Below, in pieces: positions 12,421-23,911 of a stretch of 64,000 nucleotides of DNA. The stretch spans positions 18,678,469 through 18,742,468 of the forward strand of contig JAYGXS010000001.1 in assembly GCA_036362985.1 (NCBI GenBank), read 5' to 3'. This DNA is from Ligula intestinalis (lineage: Eukaryota > Platyhelminthes > Cestoda > Diphyllobothriidea > Diphyllobothriidae). Below the pieces are notes generated by a model. It made no database searches, had not been told where the DNA came from, and saw only the letters and a list, made by a program, of their open reading frames with translations. The stretch's first letter is position 1; every line of letters starts with the position of its first letter. The position numbers were made by a program, and so were the translations under genes.

Positions 12421-14864
12421 CTAGACTGGTTCAATTTAACCATCCATCCACGAATATTGTATCAAGGCTTATGCCAGAACAAAGTAAGGGGGAAATAACA
12501 AAGTCGGTGGAGCAGGGGCCTCGATTTGCCTCCACTTTAATGTGCTTTCGTTAATGTCTGCCTACATAGCTAACGTAGACGTTTTATGTTAGGTAACACA
12601 TGGTAGAAATACCTGCACTCCATCGAACCCCTGTTCTTTCACAGTTTTGAGAGTCGAGTTGGCATACTTCTAAAGGTTGGTTTTATGGTCCTCATGGTTA
12701 CTATTCGAAATGAAAGTTAAGCCATTATGCTTCTTTATTGACAATGTTGTGTTAGCGTTTTGGATTTATGTTAATTGTAAAGAATTAATACTAGGGTTGG
12801 AGTTTGTGTTCTGGCTTCTGGTTGTGGGTCCGATACGGGAATCGGAGCCGAACGTTAATGATGGATTCAATTTCTTGGCGCGAATGGCTACTGGGTGTTG
12901 GAACTTCATGCTTTCTACAATTTTACAGAATACTCATTGGTTAAATTGTATGTGGTACTGTGCTAAACTGAAAGACGGCTGTCTGTCTGCTTGTTCATCA
13001 GTAAACATTTAGATCCGGATCATTTAAAGCTGCAAATCTTTATTTATATAGAAGTTTGAACACCCTATTTTCATGTGCGCATACCTACTTTATTTTCACA
13101 TCAATACTGTGCGAAAAATATGAAAATATATAGAAGCCAGTTGCAAATGCCGTGATGAATGAGTTTATGTCAATGAACCGGCGGTGATAACTTACGGGGA
13201 ATCTAGGAGGAGACTATTGATAAATAAATAGAATGCCAGTTGAGATGATTCGCTAACAAACGCAACACAATGTAAAGGGTACCCAATCTACTAAGAAATA
13301 CACATTGACAGACGTTTGGGAAAGATAAATCGAAAGAGAAATAAACAATGCGAACCGGTGCACAACACAATTGTAAGGATATTGCCATCGCCAACTGCTT
13401 ATAAAACGCGAATTCGTCAGATGCAGAAGGTTTCGTATTTCGAAATAATTCAAGAGGCTGAAGATAATTCCAGGATTGTTTTCCGCATTTTTAAACATCG
13501 ACTAGTTAACAAGGTTACAGTCGTACTACGGAGTTGGTGAGCGCAATGGACTATTAAGCCAATACTTATTGGCGTTTGCTGATGGAATGAGGTTCGTTAA
13601 ATCTGTAAGTTTTGACAGAGATAAGCACACTATTCAATGAATTGTTAGCCAAAGTTGCATTTGGAGTCTTCGAATTTAAATAATTGGCATTCTCCGTATT
13701 AAGACTGAGTTGCCGAGATTCACTTGTTTCCTTTGAGGTCCAAAGGAGAGCGTGTGGACCACATACCCACATTTCTAAAAGCTGAAAGCGGTGTTTGTGA
13801 CATGGGGGTCGCCAAGTTTTTTAGAAATTGCGGGACTGGAATGAGTACGTGGTCACGCCCTTTACTAGAGGAGGAACGCGGCAAAAGCAAAGGCAAGGGT
13901 AAGCTGTCTCTTAGGTCGTCCTTGAAAACTTAAAGAGATTGCCTGACATTAAAGGACATTAAACACCTTAGAATGTTTAAAGGCAAATTTCATAAACACT
14001 GTATGAGAACAAATTACACCAATAGCCCGAATTCTGTATCCACAGGTAGTTGCGACCATTTGTCACATTCCCATGAACTCGCAGTCTACGGAATTTTTCT
14101 TAAGAGTATTTCTTACTTCGGACAAGACTAGCACCGAATCCTTATCACCAACGTCATCTAACAGCAAAATCTCCGAAGAGATAGTGGTAAAATAAGTTTT
14201 CTCATTAATTCATTGTGCTTGTGGTAGTTTCCAATCGACTTATGATCATAAAAAGGGTGTTCTTACGATATTATTGAACTATAATTGCATTTTTAGCCTT
14301 GAAAAAATTGCAGTCAAAATTTATTCAGCTTATTTAAATCTTTCAATCTTAAGGTCGAATATACTATCAGCCAACGAGTATGTGGCTGAGATTTGTCTCA
14401 ACAATTTGAAAAGGTTTTGGATATGATTCCAGCTCATGTTTAAAGAAGAAAATGGCGTAGGTTAATTTATTATATTTTAGAAACTGAACATTGTGCCAAT
14501 TGGTTTGATATTTTTTGTCATAGCGTACTTCATTGACTATCATTCTGTCTGCATCATATGAATAGATTATAAACGCGAAAAATTTCATGTTCCTTCCTTT
14601 TATCTTCCCTGCAAAATCATAACCACATTGCGTATTAAAATTAAGTTGTTAAAACAAGTGGCGTCGATTATTGCTATCACGAATGGTATATTTGTGTACT
14701 ACATAATACACACCAAGTTTATTGCAGCCCTTCTTACCGAGCGTACCGACTTGTTCAACAAATACTCATTTTTGATCAAAAAACTTTAATTAATACATAC
14801 TCTAGTGTGTAGCTGATTTTTGTGAACTAAATTTTAAATTCGATGTTAGCACCACCTCGCCAAC
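12421..14864. other. No gene recognised
   Basis: No motif or repeat I can support. The open frame at 12677-13012 (111 residues, hydrophobic) has no family resemblance and no gene-like context, so I do not call it. Confidence 0.4.
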
Positions 14865-15140
14865 CTCAAGAGCTCAGTGCTACTGCCTTCGACTTTAAAC
14901 CTTTGCCTTATTGAAAACGTCGAAGAGCGGGCCAACTCAAAACCTGAATCGACGCAGTCCGTCAGCACATGAAGTGGTTCTCGGACCTTCGGTTTTTGGT
15001 CGCCGGTGCTGGAGAAGAGAATGCGTCGAACTGTCCAGGTCTGCGGCCACTGATCGTCGCGCGTGGAGAAGCACCATACGGGACTAGATCAGCCGCCTGG
15101 ATCAGTCATGATCGCAGCCGTAACAAGTACAAGTAAAACA
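14865..15140 (+). mobile_element. 3' tail of an RTE-like element
   Basis: Closely matches the 3' part of 21225-21605: cctcaagagctcagtgctac, aaaacgtcgaagagcggg, caactcaaaacctg, gtggttctcggaccttcgg, ending in gtaacaagtacaagtaaa. In translation it corresponds to the QLKTWLD..VRQDMEVV type block at the C-terminus of RTE-like reverse transcriptases, with stops. 5'-truncated. Confidence 0.65.
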
Positions 15141-16599
15141 CTATATGAAAGTTGCATTTCAGCTCCTCAGGAATGATTTTTAGACTGTTCTTTCTCCATT
15201 TGATGGGAATTTATATGAACTGACTTCAGGCGGTTGAAAATTTAAGATAGACTCTAACCAGTTTGCTTTGGAAGCAATTCGCAGCACCTCTTGAGGTACT
15301 GGCTGACACGACATCGCAGAGTATGAACCATCTTGATCCATCCGTGCGAAGTCCATCTTTTTGAGTTATGTTGACGCACGTAGATATCTCCTTCTATGCC
15401 GGAATTTTCAGACATCCTCACACAATTGTATCTATCTCAATATGACGTAATTTCTAAGATCTAAGATCCTTTTATGACACTTCAACTGAGTGCTACTGAA
15501 GTGGAAATTACTTTACCTTCTTGATTGACTTTAACAGTGCTTTTATCTCTAATCGCGGCGATCGCAGACTACAGTTGGACTGGCTTTGGTGATCAAGCTG
15601 TTAATTTTGTCTTTTTATAATCCGTACTTTTTGTACAGTTATGAGGTGAGACGAAGTTGTGGATGTGCTTAGAGCAATTTAATCATCAGGCAAAATGAGG
15701 CATGAGGCACCTGTGGGAGAGCTTTATTGTGCACAGAACCCAAACGGCACTGGGCATATCCACGGATCCTGTTAATTGCGGCCAGTTGTGTCTGAGAGTG
15801 TCTGACTGTGCATTCTTCTGTGAAAAATGTGATAATGTAGTTGCTTTTGAGTGATTGTGAAGCGAGTTCAAGTTGAGCCATATTTGTGTGTTGCATTGCG
15901 CGAGGGGTTATAGACGTCCCTTCTGCATTGGCTGGGGGTGGTATGTTCAAATGGTTCTTGGGGAACTGCGACTAGTTGGACACGTGCGAGTATGTTTGCA
16001 ATGATGTCAGCCAAGGGTTTTAGGCTCAGCGAGTAGGAAACAACTACCTGTGACATTCTATGACTTTGAGGCATCGAACCTTGAAGGTGGACAGTATTGT
16101 TGACTGTCCGCCACAGCTTCGTTGTTACTATCGTCTGATGCCGGTTGCTGCACGACCTCTGCCTGCTTTACGTGCGGTCTCATATACACAAGTCTGAATT
16201 CACTGTGCCCGTCTCCACTGTGATATTTAGCGCGCAGCCATCCGCGAGCCAATAATAACTAAAGAGCGTCTCGAATTACTGTAAATAATAGCTGAAGTGC
16301 TTCACGTATTGCAGTGTTTCTTGATGCATTGTTGCGTTTCGTCACCTGTATAGACGCGCCCGAGGTCAGAAGTTATGTCAAATGACAGTCGGTCAGTCGG
16401 ATATTCTGTACATGCCAAGAGACAGTCTGGATAAATCGTTGTGTTTCTACAGAAATAAGCAGTAAGCTTAACAGTGCACGATAAGTCGAAAAATGCGAAT
16501 TCAAAAGCAAAGGGGTGTGGGTGAACATACAGCAGTCGTGAATGATACAGTCGTGGTGCTGCTTGTATATAAGGGCATAAACACACGGAGCAAGAATTT
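15141..16599. other. No gene recognised
   Basis: No conserved motif. Minus-strand open frames at 15669-16074 overlap in three frames and look like chance. Confidence 0.35.
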
Positions 16600-16970
16600 A
16601 AGAACGAGGGAGCAAAGAAGGAGACGATGCAGGGAACAGAGACCGTGAGGCGGACGTGAACAGAGGCAATTCTGTGCCGGAGAAGGGGGGGGGGGGCAAG
16701 TGATTTGCAAGCATTTGAGGTCAGCGGTGGTGACAGCTGTAATTGAAACAGAGCGGGAGGAAAAAAGCAAGTAGCTCCTGAAACAGTTGTCTCTGGATGC
16801 AGTGGAGGGAAGCATTGTGGGAGAAAGGTGATAAAAGGGCAAAAGAGCCGAACGGGGTCGGGGACAGTATTCAAGTACAACTTGAGTGGTACTTGATCAG
16901 GGAACTAGTTTTAACGCCTGTGTGCATTCGACTGGGAAAAAAGAGTCAAGTCCTAACACGCAGTTAACAG
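16600..16970 (+). repeat. Dispersed repeat, family C (copy 1)
   Basis: Matches 50090-50420 in the same orientation: a G run (16685-16696), then cgtttgaggtc-like text, ggtgacagctgtaat, gaaacagttgtctct, gaagcattgtgg, agtattcaagta, and gttttaacgcc. No coding signal is convincing on either strand; the long minus-strand frame at 16302-16880 is a by-product of the purine-rich plus strand. Confidence 0.6.
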
Positions 16971-17469
16971 CAAATAAAATCCGAAAATGACATTGACGTG
17001 ATGAAGGCCACAGTAGGTACCCATTTTATTGCGAACTGCTACGACACTAACCGGTTGTTTATGATGCGTGCCATCATTCAGTCCTGCAGTTTTCTTGCTT
17101 TTTTCAGGAACAACCTTCGAATCTCAATTGCAGCATAAATGTATAGATAATATTATGTTTACTTTATTCAAAGGCCTATTTTAGGGTCTCTAGATGTGGT
17201 TTCAAGGTTCGTTCGAATTTCCTGGCACTTTGCCCGCAGTAAATTGCCGAGATGTTTACTTGAATCCTCATTTTGTGTTTATGGGTTAAATCACCACTCC
17301 TGCTGTGATAGAACCGGTTGCGAAACATCCGCCGCCAAAATATCCGATTAGCAGAGCTGCGTGCACGGATGAGCAAGACAGTGAGATGGTTTGTCGTGGT
17401 AGCCTGATAACCATCGTCCAATCTAAGTACACCGACATTGTCACTCATTAGACAATTGAAGACTTCGTG

Positions 17470-17805
17470 AAGACAAAAAAGGATATCCCAGGCCATCTAA
17501 GAAGAACAAATGAGGTACTGCGGGCAGGTTCTTCATAGTCCGTCTTATCAGCGCATTGGCTGCCTTCGGTTCATAGACAACGAACTGGAGGTGCCAAAGA
17601 GGGGCAAAAGTCAAAATCTGGTTTGATTTAGTTCGTCAAGAAATGGAAATAGTTTCTAGCTCTTCGATCTTCGGGCTTCTTCCCGAAGAATAGAATATGT
17701 TGAACTGTCCTCCTCCGTTGCTGCAAATCACCAGGCTTGAAGGTTACAAGCAGTGAAATTATCGAGGTTGGCTAGACCACGCATGATCACCATTGTACCA
17801 AGTAT
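17470..17805 (+). mobile_element. 3' tail of an RTE-like element, decayed
   Basis: Begins with ggatatcccaggccatc, also found in the copy at 21.28 kb, and keeps the order gaggtgccaaagaggggcaa, gtcaaaatctgg, gttcgtcaagaaatggaaat, then gaggttggctagaccacgcatgatcac. It is the C-terminal and 3' untranslated part of the same family as 21225-21605, but more diverged and without an intact frame. Confidence 0.6.
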
Positions 17806-20719
17806 TGGACTACTGATTTCGTTGGTTCGTTTTCATCAGCCTTCCAGGTTGAGGTAATATTCCTGAGGTTCCGGGAGGATGTGTCTGTTTATTCACACTC
17901 TCTTCAACATTAAACGTGCCTATGGTCGTATTATTTGAATAGTTAGGTTTGGTGTGCTTTGACGTTTTCTCACAGACCAGTCATTGCACTGTATTAGTTG
18001 CCTCCTGAACGGAGGACGGATGATCCAGGCCGTCATTGATATTCACTTCAGAAAGTCAGTTGATGGTATCCCCACCGAATATATACGAGTTTTCGACGAT
18101 ACTGAACTGTCTTGTGGCAACTCCTCGTGACAACTTCGTCGTGGATAAACACTGGCACACATTCTTTTAAGGGTCGCGGTGTGTCGACGTGTATGCTTAA
18201 GGAGGTCCAGTGGCCGCATTTGACTAACATGCTGTTCGTTCTGCTTGGAAACGCAATGTTGATTGTAGATGTGGTCTCATCTTACAGTTTACAACCCGGA
18301 GTTTTGTACAACATTCTGAACCGGATGACGTCGTAACCCCATCAGTTGGCAATGACAAGGGCGAGTCTACCTTCACGTTTTCTCCTCCTCATTCGAAATT
18401 CAGAAAAAAAAATTATTGACGGAAGATAGTATTCTGCACCGGCCTGTAAGAGAATCAGCCTGTTTTTGTTAAAGCTACTGAATCGCTAGCAGCATAGAAC
18501 TCCCTCGCGTTGCCTGTATTCATAGTGAAACCTACAAAGACAGTCAATTTGCCGGTTTTGGTGGGACTGTTCAACTCCCCCCGTAGAATGTATCTTTCGT
18601 ATCCGAGCACCTTATGCCGATGAGGGTAGCGAAATTGTCCGTGAACTGCGGACAGTCTCCTGGTCACTAAACCGCCTTCCTGCAGCAGGCAGAGCAGCTG
18701 TCTGAAGATGTCGCTACTGATTAGAAAGGTGACTCCAGCTATTGACCTCCTTAAGATTATTAAGCCAGTATTCACTTTATTGTTGCAGTTTACAATTTGC
18801 AACAAACCAGTTCGTCGGTGACCGGAGCTGTCTTCCCTTCCTGCCGGTTGGCCATTCGATCGTCCTGAAGGTAACGAGCATTCTGCGTTTTATTAGTTTG
18901 ACCACGTTGTGCGTCCGCAAGCCCTTCTCAGCTTGCCGACCGCATGTTTTGCCAGAGGTAAACAGAGGTGTCCCTAACTAGGGCCGCTGAGTCATCTCGG
19001 ATGGCTGCCCAACTTCGCGGTGAGTCACCGTGCGACCGCATCTCATCCTCCAAGTAGAGCCTACTGGCTGTAGTGGGTGTGGGGGACTGCTGAGTGGGTA
19101 GATATACCAACGCCAGTCCGCTCCCGCATGGTTTGGCCCGTCAGAATGGTGGAGCTGCTGTGCTGGGCAGGAGCCGCAACGCCTGGGTACCAGTAGAAAT
19201 ATTCGCCAAGTTTATTTGCGGATTTGTTGAGAACCGCTAGGAGTATTGTTTACAAGCACTCGTTGCGACCTTGTTTGTGCCTCCTCTAACCGAACGAGAT
19301 AGTGTCAATTATGTGAACTCGTCATGGGTGGCAGTCTGTAACAGCGTATTGACGTGCCGCGGGTATTCAACCGACTGCATCTGTGAATCCGAGATGGCTG
19401 GCCACCCCGGAGCGTAGACCAAACGCCTAAACACGCCGCGTACTAGGCTGCTATAGTCAGTGCAACAGTAACCAAAATTCTGACATAACTTCCATGCTGC
19501 ATAATGTCAGGCTGTTTTAGTCACGTAAATATGTCCGCTTGCTAGTGTACTGCTTTCTTGTCATCTGCCAAATCAGCAATTTATGAAAAAAAAACATTTA
19601 CTTAGATGATATCAATGTTTTCACTGATTTGCAGTGCTCTTACAACTTCCAATATATTTTACAGGAAACCTAAACAAAAATATACCCTTTTGTATTCAGT
19701 TGATAACAGTTGACGTGTTTCTTAAATTTTATGCTTGGAGGAAGAATATCTTGAAACTCTAAAAAGTTCATATTGATGGGACTTTTTAGGACCGTTTAAT
19801 TTCTGTTTCAATAGCATTGCAGCTGTCCGTTTAATACTCCTTCGCATAAAGTATATAAAGTTGACCACAGGCATTACAGGGCTTTATGAACCCCATATAA
19901 AGTATGAGGTAATTCATAATTTTTCTTACAGGAAAGTATGCAGCTTGTGGACTGCAAACTTCAAAACCAACTTCACAATTAGAGCAGCCTTGAAGCTATT
20001 TGGATATTGAAAACGTTTTCCGAGGCTAAAATATATTTTTCCGCATGTTTACTCCCGAATATATTCGACTTCATGGTGAAAAGCCACTCCTTTCGTGACT
20101 AAAATACCTAACAATTATGCTGAACGATAGTCAGTAGTACAAACTCATCCTAAACGAAAGCACATTTCAAAATTTCGGTTAACGTCTCATCAGCTTGGAC
20201 ATTGCCTGTAGATAGCCTTAGATTTACCTATCGTGGATACCTGACGAAATGTCGTAGAAATGCACTAAACTTATTTACAATCCACCAATTTCAGTCTGAT
20301 ATGCCAAACTTTGTGAAATTTCATGCTTTTTCTGCCTTGCTGACTAAGGGAAATTGAAATGGATGAATAATTTGGCATTTATTTGAACTAGCCACGCAGG
20401 CGCAGACTATGAAGGTATTTTTATGGAACCTAGCGCTCTACCGGTCTAACTAGGTGGCGGACGTGCTGTTTTTGCAATCAACTCTTCAAAGTCACGTGAT
20501 ATTGACATTTAGAAGCACCGCCTATCTCTGGGGCAGATTGCAATACTTTATTATGCCGCAAAAAGCGCTCTTGATGACTTCACACCAACTTTGTCCCAAA
20601 ATAATAGGAAGTTTAGCATTCTTGGTTTTCTACCTCGAGACTGAAGTTCGTCATGTATGCATGCGTCCACTGATGGCGTAATAAGAGCCTGACACTATTA
20701 AGGCTGACCTAACAATTCT
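17806..20719. other. No gene recognised
   Basis: No protein motif or RNA gene found. 18928-19170 has higher GC than its surroundings and some wording in common with 20.8-21.1 kb, but I cannot define a repeat there. Confidence 0.35.
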
Positions 20720-20919
20720 GGCTTGGAGGGCTGCCCACTGAGGCTTTTTACCTGACCACCTCATCAGCTAGTGTGCGTTGAGTGGTTGAGTCAGGCTCCT
20801 TCATACCGGCCTGGTTTTTGGTAATCGTAGTTGTGCCTCAAGCAGGCAAGGTCGTGCTATGGTGTGCGCAGACGAGTTTGCCGGCCCTACCTGCCCCGCA
20901 TCAGACAACTGACCGGCCC

Positions 20920-21215
20920 GGACGGCGGCTTGATGCTGGGTGTGGGGGAGAGAGTGAAGTCGGCTGCAACCAGCGGCCGGCGCTCGTGCCTCACTATAAA
21001 CAAGCCGATTCGCTTGAAGCTATCACGCTGCGCTAAAAGCCGTGGCTGACGGAATAACTTGGACCGCGTGGTCAGTCCAGTGTAGATTTGTGCGGGTTGG
21101 CTGACTGGTAGTGAGGCAGCTGCAGCGGCTCTTTCTTACTGTGGCTTTTATGGCAGTGCCGCTCAGCTGCAATTCGAACCGCTCTCTCCTATCCCCGGTG
21201 TTCTTAATTCGGTTT
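20920..21215 (+). repeat. Dispersed repeat, family D (copy 1)
   Basis: Shares ordered blocks with 45500-45790: ttgaagctatcacg followed by tgcgct, gtggctgac or gtggcttgg, ggtcagtccagtgt against ggtccagtgtg, and gtggcttttatggcagtgccgctca against gtggcctctatggcgctca. GC-rich in front of these blocks. No coding frame is supported. Confidence 0.45.
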
Positions 21216-21224
21216 GTGGCACCG

Positions 21225-21605
21225 GGTGCAGGTCTGGGACTGGACAGTCCGCATGGGCTGCGACAAAATCACAAGGATATCCCAGGCCATACAGGAAAGA
21301 CGACTGAGGGTGTTTGGACACGTTCTTCGTCGTCAACCTTAAGAGCTCAGTACTACTGCCCCCGACTTTAACCTATTACCTAATTGGAAACGTCGAAGAG
21401 GGAGTCAACTCAAAACCTGGCTCGACTTAGTCCGTCAGGACATGGAAGTGGTTCTAGGCCTTCGGTCTCTGGCGCTGGAGAAGAGACTGGATAGAGCTCT
21501 CCAGCTCTACTGCCGCCAATCGTCACGCGTGAAGAGGTAGCGTCCGTGACATCACCGAGGCCGGCTAGATCAGGCATGATCACAGTAATAACAAGTGCAA
21601 GTACT
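21225..21605 (+). mobile_element. 3' tail of an RTE-like element
   Basis: Translates in pieces to the C-terminus of an RTE-like reverse transcriptase: DKITRISQAIQERRLRVFG, then HVLRRQP, then after a frame break QLKTWLDLVRQDMEVVL and LEKRLDRALQLYCRQSSR. It ends in the tail caagtgcaagta near 21595-21603. 5'-truncated and frameshifted. Confidence 0.7.
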
Positions 21606-23099
21606 TTAACAAAACGTGAGGTAGATTAAGCGCAAGTCATCGTCCATGTGATACTCGGCTGTGGACTTCATCGAGCCCAACGGTTGAACTGTCGGTTGTC
21701 GCCCTATAATGTTTACGGACTTTGCCAGTGGTCAATTTCGGATTGCTAACTTGCATCGTGAAAAGTTGATGCTGAAAGTTTTGCTTCCTTTTGAACATTA
21801 GAAGGCCTGGCCTCTGATGCCGATAAAACGTCATGTGATTTTCTAGGGTGGGCGAATATCCGGGCAGAGTCAGTAGCAGGGAAGTTAATGTCGTAGTTCT
21901 GGCGGTCTTGCAGAATATCCTGCTGCACTACATTGACGTCGCGGCCCCGGTTACTAGTCACAAGCAAATTACTTTACTTAAACTGTGGCTGTTTAATATG
22001 AAGTGTATGCTTGTATGGAAGGAAAATATCTTGACTCGTATTTTTGGCTCCAGAGGACAAAGGAGCCGGGCAGGACCAAATGAAAGACCATTGTTCTGAC
22101 AAGAGTTCTGAGACGGTCTGCATCTCAAAAGGTTTTTGTTTCTAGTTAACACTTAGCCCGAGCTACAGTCCAACTCTTGCTACTGCACCGCCAGTAGTGT
22201 GCTAAGCCTGATTTTTAATGTGAGGGCCACTGGACTACTTGTAAATACATGTTCCCTAGGGTACTGGAACTAGTTTTTTTTCATGACCAAATGCAAAGGT
22301 CTCACATTGTACGTGCAAGACGAGATCACATCCTGCGGTGTGTAATGCGTATTTCATGACCGGCTGGATAGTTTTTGTTTGACTGCTGTCACCTGCCATG
22401 AAGCTTCGGTTCTCTCGCTTGATTTGCCGGAGTTCAAGTTCACACTGAGGAGCTTTATATATGATGAATGGTCGAAACGTTGCTTTGGGGCTGATGTGCT
22501 GTTATGTTAGTTTCGTCTGCTTAACAGATGAGTTCCCGCAAAACTTGTATAATTTGTACTAATGATAATCACAATGATGCTTCCAACCCAAAGGCCAGGA
22601 CGTGCCTTCCTGAAAAACTGGCTGAATCTGGAACACGAAAACTCGGCAGGGGAAGTTGAAACCATGCAGGTGTTTTAAGCTAGTGCACTGTAATGAGTCA
22701 GAAAATCTAGCTGTCTAAAAGTGAGCCTCTTTCCATGACCTCCATGTCGTGGAAATAGCATATGCTATTGGCGACTATTTCCAAGATGGAAACACCCTCT
22801 ACTTATCTTTGTGTCAGTGGCAAGACATTCTTTCAACAGCGACATCTTAAGTGCAGGCTGTGCAACGGAATCGACTCGCTACTCGGCCTTCCGATGAAGC
22901 GCCCCTTTGCTGGTTGTCAGATTTCCGTTCACCTTATTGTTATTTTCTACGTGAGTTCATGTTATAACCTTGTGTGCTCCTGTTTCGACAGTGGTTATAT
23001 CCCCCAGAAAAAAGCGTTTGCTAAAATTGTCTCTGCTTGTACATCTGCTCGTCTTCTGTGTGTCCGGCAGTTTGTCCTGATGTTCAGTTCGGTTTTGTC
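21606..23099. other. No gene recognised
   Basis: No motif I can support. The frame at 22762-23112 is open but has no recognised domain. Confidence 0.35.
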
Positions 23100-23440
23100 T
23101 GCAGCTCGGTAGTGTCTGCAGCTTGTTCTGTGTCCGTCAGAAGCGTGTTTTCTGTCGTCGGTCTCCTCTCGACAGCCGCAGGTCTCAGCAACACAGTCTC
23201 GTGTCGCCAACAGCAGAGTGCCGCCTCCAGTCGGTGGCAGCGTATTTAAGGACTGACAGTCTTAGTTCACTATTGACCCCTCCGCTAGTGGCCCATGTGA
23301 ACAGCCATCGTGTGGTATCCTCAGCGTGACAAGTCGCGCCACTGTGACGCGCGCATGTGCATGCGTTCTTTTGTGGCCCCTTGTCATACGTGACCTCAGA
23401 ACCCGGCCGGTGGCTGTCCTCTCCTATCGGCCGACTTAAG
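23100..23440 (+). repeat. Repeat family E (copy 1) with TATA-like box, upstream of exon 1
   Basis: Similar to 40190-40480 on the same strand: both hold cagagtg, then a tatttaagg box (23243 here, 40296 there), a gtagtc or cagtctta block, gcccat or ggccct, and cagcgtgaca or cagcatgaca followed by cgcgtgcgc-like text. Having the same TATA-like box in both copies suggests a mobile promoter unit such as a solo LTR, though I cannot find defined ends or a target duplication. Confidence 0.45.
23243..23250 (+). promoter_or_regulatory. Possible TATA-like box for the zinc-finger gene
   Basis: tatttaag lies about 470 nt upstream of the ATG at 23716, the start I infer for the zinc-finger gene. It sits in repeat family E, so it may belong to the repeat and not serve this gene. 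No transcription start evidence can be had from sequence alone. Confidence 0.25.
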
Positions 23441-23715
23441 GTCGTGTTCTTGTCCCGTTCTGTCTGTCTTCCCTGCCATGTTTGCTTCCTTTGTTCTCTT
23501 GCCCTCAGGTCGGCCCAATTGGTGACCCGCGTGCTGGGCCATCCAAACAGTTTATTTTTATGAGAAGAAGCTGTTTCCATCGAGCGACACACACATTCCA
23601 CTGTAAATATTGTATTGCATGTTTAAGGTTCTCGAGGCAGTCCGGCCAACTCCACCTGTAAGATCTAGTTTAGTCTGCCTAAGGTTGGTTTGATCGTCAG
23701 CGTCAGTGCCGGCGC

Positions 23716-23911
23716 ATGTCTGCTCAACACAAGCCCAGAGCCAGCGAAGGTGATTTGGCAGACAACGGTGGGGAAGGGAAGCCATCGTCGTCGCCTTTCG
23801 CATTCAAAATTGAACCCCAAATGTGTCCATCTGCAAGCCCTCCAAGTGAATTAAGAGAAGCACAAGGTCCGACTAGTTCTGTAGCAGCAGCTGTGACGAC
23901 AAATATGCCAG
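23716..23911 (+). CDS. Exon 1: N-terminal low-complexity region
   Basis: The ATG at 23716 is the first of an open frame of about 65 codons before a strong donor (cag|gtatgt at 23912). The peptide begins MSAQHKPRASEGD, is rich in Ser, Pro, Ala and Glu, contains FAFKIEP, and has no known domain, signal peptide or membrane segment. It ends in phase 1, with one base (G) of a split codon, which fits every downstream exon start. The start is chosen because stops lie upstream in this frame. The donor is followed after 39 nt by the acceptor of exon 2A. It could instead be a single unspliced exon through 24016, because the 39 nt stay open in frame. Confidence 0.5.

Noticed and set aside
12677..13012. 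111-residue hydrophobic open frame
   Set aside because: No family resemblance and no gene-like neighbours; biased AT-rich codons give such frames by chance.
16302..16880. 192-residue open frame on the minus strand
   Set aside because: Lies opposite repeat family C, whose purine-rich strand yields a Ser, Pro and Leu-rich frame; no domain seen.
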